Assembly: GCA_038249195.1 (NCBI GenBank)
Contig: JBBRWM010000006.1
Span: 124,001 to 188,000 of the forward strand
Source of the DNA: JAOUEA01 sp038249195
GTDB taxonomy: Bacteria > Actinomycetota > UBA4738 > HRBIN12
Length of the DNA: 64,000 nt
Direction: 5' to 3'
The notes beneath the pieces are model-generated. The model was not told where the DNA came from. It worked only from the letters and a program-made list of their open reading frames with translations, and made no database searches. Numbering within the stretch: the first letter of the stretch is position 1; each line of letters begins with the position of its first letter. Below, piece after piece: positions 8,633 to 16,606 of the stretch. A program made the translations under genes and the position numbers.

Positions 8633-10018
8633 ATGGTGCACAAGCACGTTCCGGAGCAAGACCCCGAGGCCGGGTCGGCGGTCGCGCCCGCCTACACCCA
8701 GCGGTTGGATCTCGAGCCGATCCCCAAGTACGCGATGCCCGAGCATGCCTCGCGCCCCGACGCGGTGTACCGACTGATCCACGACGAGCTGCTGCTGGAC
8801 GGCAGCTCGCGCCTGAACCTCGCGACCTTCGTCACCACATGGATGGAGCCTGAGGCGGACAAGCTGATGGCCGAGGCGTTCGACAAGAACATGATCGACA
8901 AGGACGAGTACCCGCAGACCGCGGAGATCGAGCGGCGCTGCGTGAACATGGTGGCCCGCCTCTTCAACGCTCCCGACGACGGCGACGCGGTGGGCGCCTC
9001 CACCATCGGGTCGAGCGAGGCGGTCATGCTGGCCGGCCTCGCCATGAAATGGAACTGGCGCGCTCGGCGGGAGGCGGCCGGCACATCCACCGACAAGCCG
9101 AACCTCATCATGGGATCCAACGTCCAGGTCGTGTGGGAGAAGTTCTGCCGCTACTGGGACGTGGAACCACGGTACATCCCGATGGCCGCGGGGCGCTACG
9201 TGATCACGCCCGAGGAGGCGGTCGAGCGCATCGACGAGAACACCGTCGGCGTTGTCGCGATCCTGGGCACCACGTACACGGGCGAGTTCGAGCCCATCGC
9301 GGAGATCCACGACGCGGTGGTGGCGAGCAACGCGAGCACGGGCTTCGATGTGCCGGTGCACGTCGATGCGGCGAGCGGCGGGTTCGTGGCGCCCTTCCTG
9401 CACGCGGACTTCGTCTGGGACTTCCGCCTGCCCATGGTCAAGTCGATCAACGTCTCTGGTCACAAGTACGGGCTCACCTACCCGGGCGTGGGGTTCGTGG
9501 TCTGGCGCTCCGCGGACGACCTCCCCGACGGCCTCGTGTTCCACGTGAACTACCTCGGGGGCGACATGCCCACGTTCACGCTCAACTTCTCGCGACCCGG
9601 CAACCAGATCGTGGGTCAGTACTACAACTTCCTTCGCCTGGGGATGGCGGGCTACACCAAGATCATGCAGGCGCTGCGCGACCTCGCGGTGCACTCCTCG
9701 GGCAGGATCGCCGAGATGGGGCCGTTCGACCTCGTAAGCGACGGCACCGCGATCCCGGTGTTCGCCTTCACGCTGAAGGACGGCGCGCCGTACACGGTGT
9801 TCGACGTGTCCGAGCGGCTGCGGACCGGCGGGTGGCAGGTGCCGGCGTACACCATGCCGGACGACGCGACCGACGTTGCCGTGATGCGCGTGGTGGTGCG
9901 GGAAGGCTTCAGCTACGACCTCGCCGACGACCTCATCGGTGCCCTCAAGGCCGCCACCGACTTCCTGTCGCAGAACCCTCCGCGCGAGCCCGCGCAGCCT
10001 GGCTTCAGCCACACCTAG
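8633..10018 (+). CDS. gadB: Glutamate decarboxylase (PLP-dependent)
   Basis: Converts glutamate to GABA and CO2, using up a cytosolic proton. The protein is 461 residues from ATG 8633, chosen because AGGAGGAAGG stands 8 nt upstream; an in-frame ATG at 8606 has no such site. The PLP lysine is Lys278 in NVSGHKYGLTYPG, and VHVDAASGGFVAPF near 242-255 holds the cofactor-binding His and Asp. The GSSEA motif lies near 126-130. Length fits the bacterial/plant GAD family. No GABA antiporter is next to it, so the export partner, if any, is elsewhere. Position after the cyd operon suggests a shared stress role, which is inference. Confidence 0.95.
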   Translation: MVHKHVPEQDPEAGSAVAPAYTQRLDLEPIPKYAMPEHASRPDAVYRLIHDELLLDGSSRLNLATFVTTWMEPEADKLMAEAFDKNMIDKDEYPQTAEIERRCVNMVARLFNAPDDGDAVGASTIGSSEAVMLAGLAMKWNWRARREAAGTSTDKPNLIMGSNVQVVWEKFCRYWDVEPRYIPMAAGRYVITPEEAVERIDENTVGVVAILGTTYTGEFEPIAEIHDAVVASNASTGFDVPVHVDAASGGFVAPFLHADFVWDFRLPMVKSINVSGHKYGLTYPGVGFVVWRSADDLPDGLVFHVNYLGGDMPTFTLNFSRPGNQIVGQYYNFLRLGMAGYTKIMQALRDLAVHSSGRIAEMGPFDLVSDGTAIPVFAFTLKDGAPYTVFDVSERLRTGGWQVPAYTMPDDATDVAVMRVVVREGFSYDLADDLIGALKAATDFLSQNPPREPAQPGFSHT

Positions 10019-10021
10019 CTC

Positions 10022-10870
10022 GTGGCGCGCGTCCGGATCGCGATCCGGGTCCCCGAGGAATGGGTGCTCGAGGAGCGCAAGAAGGTCGGGCCGTTCGTCA
10101 CCCGCGAGCGCTACCGGCTGCCCGACGGCTCCCAGCGGACCTGGAACTCGCGGCGCCATCGCAAGACGGGGCGGGTCGAGGAAGAGCGCCGCGGCCTCGA
10201 TCGGCCCTGGTGGCGGCCGCGGCTGCTCGGATGGTGGGTGGCCGCGCTGTTCGTCGTGGGATCGTCGCTGTTCGCGCTGGGCTCGTTCCCGCCGTATGCG
10301 AACCATGTCGATGTGCGTCTCGCGGGCGTCACGTTCTTCCTCGGATCGATCTTCTTCACCTCGGCCGGCTACCTGCAGTACGTGCAGACGATCAACGCCC
10401 CCGACGAGGTCGCCCCGGCGCCGGATGCCCGCCGGCGCCGGCGGTTCCTGGCCTGGCAGCCCCGTCGGATCGACTGGTGGGCGGCTTCGGTGCAGTCCGT
10501 CGGGACGCTGCTCTTCAACCTGAGCACCTTCGCCGCCATGGATGCCGCGCTCGGGGCGCAGCAGCAGGAACGCCGCGTGTGGGCGCCCGACATGTTCGGC
10601 TCCATTGCCTTCATGGTGGCGAGCACCCTCGCCTGGATGGAGGTCTGCGACGGATGGTGGGCGTGGCGACCTCGCGACACCCCGTGGCGGATCGTGGCCC
10701 TCAACCTGGCAGGGTCGATGGCCTTCCAGGTCTCGGCCATCGCGGCCTTCATCCGGCCCGCGACGGGTGAGATCGCGAACGTACCCATCGCGACCCTCGG
10801 CACGTTCGTCGGTGCGATCGGATTCCTGTTCGGGGCGGTGCTCCTGATCCCGGAACTGGCGGACCGCTAG
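10022..10870 (+). CDS. Multi-pass membrane protein with YrhK-like repeats
   Basis: A 282-residue protein starting with GTG 3 nt after the gad stop, so probably translated from the same mRNA. The N-terminal 65 residues are soluble and basic. Six or so hydrophobic segments follow, in two related halves: LGSIFFTSAGYLQYVQTIN near 110-125 and FGSIAFMVASTLAWMEVCDG near 195-215. This FxGSxxFxxxxxLxxxE pattern is that of YrhK-domain membrane proteins, whose function is not known. Coupling to gad hints at a role in acid or amino-acid stress, but this is only context. Confidence 0.6.
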   Translation: MARVRIAIRVPEEWVLEERKKVGPFVTRERYRLPDGSQRTWNSRRHRKTGRVEEERRGLDRPWWRPRLLGWWVAALFVVGSSLFALGSFPPYANHVDVRLAGVTFFLGSIFFTSAGYLQYVQTINAPDEVAPAPDARRRRRFLAWQPRRIDWWAASVQSVGTLLFNLSTFAAMDAALGAQQQERRVWAPDMFGSIAFMVASTLAWMEVCDGWWAWRPRDTPWRIVALNLAGSMAFQVSAIAAFIRPATGEIANVPIATLGTFVGAIGFLFGAVLLIPELADR

Positions 10871-10889
10871 GGCCGCGACCGCTCGGAAC

Positions 10890-11390
10890 TTAGGCGTCGC
10901 CGGCCGCGGCCGCCCCGATCGCGATCAGGTCCTCGGGGTGGATCCAGCTGTCGGCGAGCGGAACGCCCCCCGCCCGGCGGATGGCGTCGCGCAGAGGGAT
11001 CGCCCAGCGGTGCTCGAGGAGCGCGACCGCGGCGGTCGTGCCCATGGGGATGGTGTCGGCGATCGACCACATCTCATCGTCCAGGAGCCCGTCCTCGGCG
11101 GCCTCGGCGCCTGCCAGCGCACCGGCCTCCATGCCCTCTTCGTCCCCTTCGGCTCCCAGGCCGATCAAGGCGCCGGCGATGGCGCCGAACTCCTGGCGCT
11201 CGCCGTCGGTCAGGTCGCTGATGTCCACGGAGACGATCTCCCCTGCGGTGTCCTTCGCCACCACCACGAGGTCGATCACGCGGATGATGTCGAGATCCCT
11301 CAGGCGCTGCAGCTCGGGCAGGATCTCTCCGTTGAACGACGTGCCGTCGAACCCCACGACCATGATCTGAACAGGACCGAACTCATCCAT
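10890..11390 (-). CDS. DUF6325 family protein
   Basis: A 166-residue acidic protein. It opens GPVQIMVVGFDGTSFNGEIL, then LRDLDIIRVIDLVVVAKD, and later an Ala/Gly-rich stretch and WSIADTIPMGTTAAVALLEH near 105-125. This is the pattern of DUF6325, related to DUF1269 membrane-associated stress proteins but here without a clear membrane helix. A ribosome-binding site (GAAGGGA) is about 12 nt before ATG 11390. Function is unknown. A protein with a related N-terminal domain is encoded at 16607-19516 nearby. Confidence 0.7.
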   Translation of the reverse strand: MDEFGPVQIMVVGFDGTSFNGEILPELQRLRDLDIIRVIDLVVVAKDTAGEIVSVDISDLTDGERQEFGAIAGALIGLGAEGDEEGMEAGALAGAEAAEDGLLDDEMWSIADTIPMGTTAAVALLEHRWAIPLRDAIRRAGGVPLADSWIHPEDLIAIGAAAAGDA

Positions 11391-11437
11391 GGGTCAATCG
11401 TTCCCTTCGGTGTCGGTGAAGGCGAAATGGCGCGGAT

Positions 11438-11740
11438 CTACCCCGCGAGGATCTTCTTCTTCTGCGCCGCGAACTCCTCATCGGTCAGCACGCCCTGGTC
11501 GTGCAGCGACCCGAGCTCCTTCAGCTGGTTGATGGCCGACTCGGACATGCCGCCGGACGGGGCCGCGGGCATGACGGGCGCCGGGGCGGCTGCGGGTTGC
11601 TGGTACGCCCCCTGGATCGCCGCATCCTGATCCTGTTCGTGCCCGGCGTTCGCCTCGTTCTTCTTCCCCGCGTGATACAGGGCGGCTCCCCCGCCCGCCA
11701 GGGCGGCGGTCCGCAGCAATGGACGTCGTCTGCGCCTCAT
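11438..11740 (-). CDS. SHOCT domain protein
   Basis: A 100-residue protein with an Arg-rich N-terminus, a short hydrophobic segment (about residues 9-22), a Pro/Ala linker and a C-terminal SHOCT motif: INQLKELGSLHDQGVLTDEEF near 70-90, then AAQKKKILAG at the end. SHOCT modules are short helical pairs thought to mediate oligomerisation. ATG 11740 is preceded by GGAGGGAGCG. It lies 47 nt upstream of the DUF6325 gene on the same strand, so the two may share a transcript. Its specific function is not known. Confidence 0.8.
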   Translation of the reverse strand: MRRRRRPLLRTAALAGGGAALYHAGKKNEANAGHEQDQDAAIQGAYQQPAAAPAPVMPAAPSGGMSESAINQLKELGSLHDQGVLTDEEFAAQKKKILAG

Positions 11741-11821
11741 GGTTCGTTCACGCTCCCTCCGAAGTCGGATGATTCCCCGGGAAGTGTGCCACGCCGGGGG
11801 CCAAACCGTCCCCCTCGAGGC

Positions 11822-12448
11822 TCAACCCTCCCGCTTGACCGCACCGGTCTCGGTGAGGCGCAGATCCGTCTGACCGGAGTGTCGGCGTTCGCCGGTGACC
11901 ATCACCGTCGCGTCGTCGATGCGGCCCAGCTCCTTCAGCCGGTCGAGCACCGCCTGCAGCGATTCCTCCGGGGTCTGCCGCTCTGTGTCCACGCGCAGCT
12001 CGGGATCCTCCGGGGCCTCGTACGGGTCGTCCACGCCCGTGAACCCGGTGATCTCCCCCGCGAGCGCCTTCTTGTACAGACCCTTCGGGTCACGGTGGGC
12101 GGCGATCTCCTCGACCGTGGCGTCGACGTGGACCTCCACGAACTCGCCGATGAGCTCGCGGCAGGCGTCCCGGGTCTCCTTGTACGGGCTGATGGGGCAG
12201 CAGATCGTGACGACCCCGTTGCGTGTGAGCAGGTTCGCGACGAACCCGATCCGCAGGATGTTGGTGTCGCGATCCTCCTTGGAGAACCCCAGCCCCTTCG
12301 ACAGGTTCTTGCGGACCTCGTCGCCGTCGAGGATCTCCGTCTTGAGGCCTCGCGCCTGGAACTCGTGATAGAGCATCTCGGCGATGGTGGACTTGCCCGA
12401 CCCCGAGAGGCCGGTGAACCAGATGGTGAAGCCGCGCTGCTCGCTCAC
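11822..12448 (-). CDS. cysC: Adenylylsulfate (APS) kinase
   Basis: Phosphorylates APS to PAPS, the sulfate donor for sulfotransferases and an intermediate in assimilation. The 208-residue protein has the P-loop GLSGSGKST at the N-terminus, ILDGDEVRKNLSKGLGFSKE near 40-58, and ISPYKETRD near 86-94, all diagnostic. GTG at 12448 shares its first base with the TAG stop of the AlkP-superfamily gene upstream, so the two are translationally coupled. There is no sulfate adenylyltransferase gene in the window. The C-terminal 30 residues extend beyond the usual end of the family. Confidence 0.95.
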   Translation of the reverse strand: MSEQRGFTIWFTGLSGSGKSTIAEMLYHEFQARGLKTEILDGDEVRKNLSKGLGFSKEDRDTNILRIGFVANLLTRNGVVTICCPISPYKETRDACRELIGEFVEVHVDATVEEIAAHRDPKGLYKKALAGEITGFTGVDDPYEAPEDPELRVDTERQTPEESLQAVLDRLKELGRIDDATVMVTGERRHSGQTDLRLTETGAVKREG

Positions 12449-13845
12449 TAGAGGAAGCTCCTTCCGACGGCGCCGGCAGGCGCCTCGATGCCGTACAGGG
12501 ACAGGATGGAGGGGCCGACGTCGACGAGGCTCATGCCGTCGACCTTGCCGGTGGGCTGGCCGGGCAGATTCATCATGGAGAAGAACGCCGTGCGGTCGTG
12601 GTTCGCGCCGTCGGTGCCCGTGTCGTTCTCGAGCGTGTAGATGCTGGGATTGCCCACGGCGCCCACCGAGCGCCAGTCGAGGTCGCCGAAGTACACGATG
12701 AGGTCGGGGGCGACGCCGCGCACCTCGGGATAGATTTCCTGCGGCTTGTGCACGCGCGTGCCCATGGGCGCACCGTCGGGACCCGGAAGCGCCTCGAGCT
12801 TCGCGATCATCTCGTTACGGATGACTTCGTAGTCGGCCGGCTCCACGATGCCGCCGGGCTCGCGGCCCTTGATGTTGAGGAACAGCCGACCGTAGTAGCC
12901 GCCGTCGCCCCACGCGGTGGTGCGGCTCCAGTCGATGGGCGCCTGGGCGATGGGGGTGATCTCCTTGAGGGGCTCCTTCATGGCGAGGTAGCCCTCGTTC
13001 ATCAGCCAGTCGTTGAAGCACAGGCCGCCCATCATCGGACGCGCGCCGTGGTCGCTCATGGCGATGGTCACGACGTCGTCGGGAAGCACGTCCAGGAGGG
13101 TCCCCACCTGCAGGTCGAGGAACCGGTAGTAGTCGTGGAACGCCGTCTCGTACCTGTTGCCCGCCTCGTACAGCGGATGGCGCGGGTCGTAGTACTGCCA
13201 GAAGCAGTGGTGCAGGCGGTCCAGGCCCATCTCCACCATCATGAAGAAGTCCCACGGCTTGTTCTTCACCAGGCGACGCGCCACCTGGAACCGTCGCTCC
13301 GTCATCTTGAAGATCTGGTCCATCACGAAGTCCGGCCCCTGCTGACGGAAGTTCGGGATGTCGAAGATGTAGTCGCCCACGCCGGTGAGCTCTTCTTCGA
13401 TCTCGGTCTCGAGCTCCGCAGGGAAGGCGTAGCGCTCCGCGCTGGGCGGCGTGAGGAAGCACGCGACGCGCCAGCCCGGGAACTCCTTGGGCGGTGGGAA
13501 GCCGGGCGGGACGCCGATCAGCAGCGAGCGCTTGCCGGCCTCGCCCAGCTTGTCCCATACGGTGGGCTCCTTGATGGAGAGCGACGTCGCCACCGTGAGG
13601 CCGTCGTAGGAGCTGTCCTTGCGGTTGCGGAATCCGTAGATGCCGAGCTGGCCGGGGGTCTTCCCCGTCATCGCGCACGCCCAAGCCGGGACCGTGATGG
13701 GCGGGGTGATGCTGGCGAGATCGCCGTACATGCCGTTGGCGAAGATCTTCCGCAGGTTGGGCACCTCGTCGGCGAGGTCGTGGAACAGGAGCTGGGGGGC
13801 TCCGCAATCCAAGCCGATGACGGCGACGCGTGGTCCTTGCTGCAT
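12448..13845 (-). CDS. AlkP-superfamily phosphodiesterase/nucleotide pyrophosphatase
   Basis: A 465-residue hydrolase from ATG 13845, which has GAAGGA upstream. Family features are VAVIGLDCGAP at the N-terminus (first metal Asp), SITPPITVPAWACAMTGKTP near 45-65 with the nucleophile Thr, AMSDHGARPMMGG near 290-302, and GANHDRTAFF near 420-430 with the last metal ligand. It resembles type I phosphodiesterases that act on nucleotides or phosphonates, and no signal peptide is visible. Coupling to cysC suggests a sulfonucleotide such as PAPS, PAP or APS as substrate, or removal of a by-product of sulfation. That is inference from context. Confidence 0.85.
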   Translation of the reverse strand: MQQGPRVAVIGLDCGAPQLLFHDLADEVPNLRKIFANGMYGDLASITPPITVPAWACAMTGKTPGQLGIYGFRNRKDSSYDGLTVATSLSIKEPTVWDKLGEAGKRSLLIGVPPGFPPPKEFPGWRVACFLTPPSAERYAFPAELETEIEEELTGVGDYIFDIPNFRQQGPDFVMDQIFKMTERRFQVARRLVKNKPWDFFMMVEMGLDRLHHCFWQYYDPRHPLYEAGNRYETAFHDYYRFLDLQVGTLLDVLPDDVVTIAMSDHGARPMMGGLCFNDWLMNEGYLAMKEPLKEITPIAQAPIDWSRTTAWGDGGYYGRLFLNIKGREPGGIVEPADYEVIRNEMIAKLEALPGPDGAPMGTRVHKPQEIYPEVRGVAPDLIVYFGDLDWRSVGAVGNPSIYTLENDTGTDGANHDRTAFFSMMNLPGQPTGKVDGMSLVDVGPSILSLYGIEAPAGAVGRSFL

Positions 13846-13977
13846 ACGGGTGGTTCCTTCCGGGAGGGTACGGACCTTTTCGGCGGAAGCCGCGCGCGCT
13901 GCAGCGAGGAATCTTCCGCGGTGTGCGTATCCTACCAACCCGTCGCCGGCCCGCCCCAGCTGGGAAGATGGCCCGCC

Positions 13978-14376
13978 GTGAAGCTGCTGCGACGACTCTT
14001 GGAGATCCAGGCGGCCCTGTGGGGGCTGCTCGGCGTGGCACTGTTGTTGGCGCCGCGCTGGAGCACCGAGGGCGTCCTGGGTCAGGCCCCGGTGGGCGAC
14101 GCGGCCTGGCTTCGTCTCGCCGGCGTCATGAGCCTGGTCCTCGCGATGATCATGGTCCTCGTGCAGCAGCACCTCGACGAGGTCTGGTGGTGGTCGTGGG
14201 TCTTCGCGCTGCTCGAAGTGGGGGTCGCCACGGTGTGCGTCCTCCACGCGTTGTTCGGCGTGCCGGCGGGGGCCTCGGCATGGGCCTGGTGGCTGCTGGG
14301 GGCGGTGAGCGCGGCCCTGGGCGCCGGCCTGCTCCTCGGGCTCGGCTACGCCGGCCAGGAGAAGCCGTTCGCCTAG
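13978..14376 (+). CDS. Small four-helix membrane protein, unknown function
   Basis: A 132-residue hydrophobic protein from GTG 13978, with four predicted membrane segments: LLEIQAALWGLLGVALLLAP (residues about 6-26), then about 42-60, 70-90 and 98-120. It has the size and Trp-rich layout of small actinobacterial integral-membrane proteins with no assigned role. It is divergent from the AlkP gene (132 nt between starts) and ends 39 nt before the sulfite-oxidase-like gene on the same strand. Confidence 0.65.
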   Translation: MKLLRRLLEIQAALWGLLGVALLLAPRWSTEGVLGQAPVGDAAWLRLAGVMSLVLAMIMVLVQQHLDEVWWWSWVFALLEVGVATVCVLHALFGVPAGASAWAWWLLGAVSAALGAGLLLGLGYAGQEKPFA

Positions 14377-14415
14377 GGTGGCCATCGCTCGCTCACCCGT
14401 GGTGGAATCTCTTGC

Positions 14416-15483
14416 GTGGATGAGGCCACCGAAACCGCCTTCGCCCTCGACGAGCTGGACCTGGCGGCGCGCAATCACGCCATGCCGTTGGAGGCTCTGC
14501 GCTACGACGTGACGCCCGAGGGCCTGCACTATCTCCTGATCCACTACGACATCCCCGAGATCGACCCGGCGACGTGGCGCCTGGAGATCTCGGGTCTGGT
14601 CGAGACGCCCCTGTCGCTCTCGCTCGAGGCGTTGCGGGCCCGTCCCCGCGTGAGCGCCCAGGTCACGCTCGAATGCGCCGGCAACGGGCGGGCCCTCCTG
14701 GAGCCGCGTCCCGTCAGCCAGCCCTGGCTGCTCGGCGCGGTGGGCAACGCAGAGTGGACCGGCACGCCTCTCGCGCCGCTGCTGCGCGAGGCGGGCCTCT
14801 CGGAGGCCGCCGTGGACCTGGCCTTCGCCGGCGCGGACCGCGGCGTGGAGGGAGACGTCGAGCAGGACTACGAGCGCGGCCTGCCCGTCGCCGAGGCGCT
14901 GCGCGAGGACGTGCTGCTCGCCTACGAGATGAACGGACGGCCGCTGCCGCCGCAGCACGGCTACCCGCTGCGGCTGGTCGTGCCCGGCTGGTACGGCATG
15001 GCCCACGTGAAGTGGCTGCGTCGGATCCGCGTCCTGGCTCGCGACTTCGACGGGTACCAGAACCTGCAGGGCTATCGGATCCGATCGGACGAGGACGACC
15101 CGGGCCGGCCCGTCGAGCGGATCGTGGTGCGCAGCCTCCTCGTGCCGCCGGGCTATCCCTCGTTCCAGCCACGCCTGCGTCATGCCCGGGCCGGACGCCA
15201 CCGCGTGCATGGCCGCGCGTGGTCGGGGTTCGGCCCCGTCGAAGAGGTCGCGTTCAGCGCCGACGGCGGCCGCAGCTGGTCCGGTGCCGAGCTCGGTCCA
15301 GAGCCGCCCCCCAACGCCTGGCGGGCCTGGACGTGCGCGTGGGACGCGGCCGTGGGCGAACACGAACTGTGCTGTCGGGCCACCGACGCCACCGGGGCGA
15401 CGCAGGCCCTCGAAGCCGACTGGAACGTGGGCGGGTACGAGAACAACGCCGTCCAGCGCGTGCGGGTGGAGGTCGTGGCCTGA
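14416..15483 (+). CDS. Sulfite-oxidase-like molybdopterin oxidoreductase
   Basis: A 355-residue cytosolic molybdoenzyme of the sulfite oxidase fold. The Mo ligand is Cys87 in VTLECAGNGR. Other family blocks are GTPLAPLLREAGL near 116-128, YEMNGRPLPPQHGYPLRLVVPGWYGM near 174-200 (cofactor binding) and a C-terminal Ig-like Mo-co dimerisation domain from about 240, containing FSADGGRSW. There is no twin-arginine signal and no haem domain, so the electron acceptor is unknown. Oxidation of sulfite to sulfate would fit nearby sulfur genes. Start GTG 14416. Confidence 0.85.
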   Translation: MDEATETAFALDELDLAARNHAMPLEALRYDVTPEGLHYLLIHYDIPEIDPATWRLEISGLVETPLSLSLEALRARPRVSAQVTLECAGNGRALLEPRPVSQPWLLGAVGNAEWTGTPLAPLLREAGLSEAAVDLAFAGADRGVEGDVEQDYERGLPVAEALREDVLLAYEMNGRPLPPQHGYPLRLVVPGWYGMAHVKWLRRIRVLARDFDGYQNLQGYRIRSDEDDPGRPVERIVVRSLLVPPGYPSFQPRLRHARAGRHRVHGRAWSGFGPVEEVAFSADGGRSWSGAELGPEPPPNAWRAWTCAWDAAVGEHELCCRATDATGATQALEADWNVGGYENNAVQRVRVEVVA

Positions 15484-15495
15484 GGACGACGGCGG

Positions 15496-16581
<1,086 letters not shown>

Positions 16582-16589
16582 CACGCGGG

Positions 16590-16595
16590 AGTCTA
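16590..16595 (-). promoter_or_regulatory. -10 element (TAGACT) close to the amino-acid dehydrogenase start
   Basis: On the minus strand TAGACT is followed by eight bases and then ATG 16581. This spacing predicts a leaderless or nearly leaderless transcript. There is no ribosome-binding site in the gap. Confidence 0.5.
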
Positions 16596-16606
16596 GGCGG
16601 AACCCC

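Noticed and set aside
13846..15363. An in-frame N-terminal extension of the AlkP-superfamily hydrolase to 971 residues
   Set aside because: The extension is antisense to the sulfite-oxidase-like gene, has no domain, and the family start with a ribosome-binding site is at 13845.
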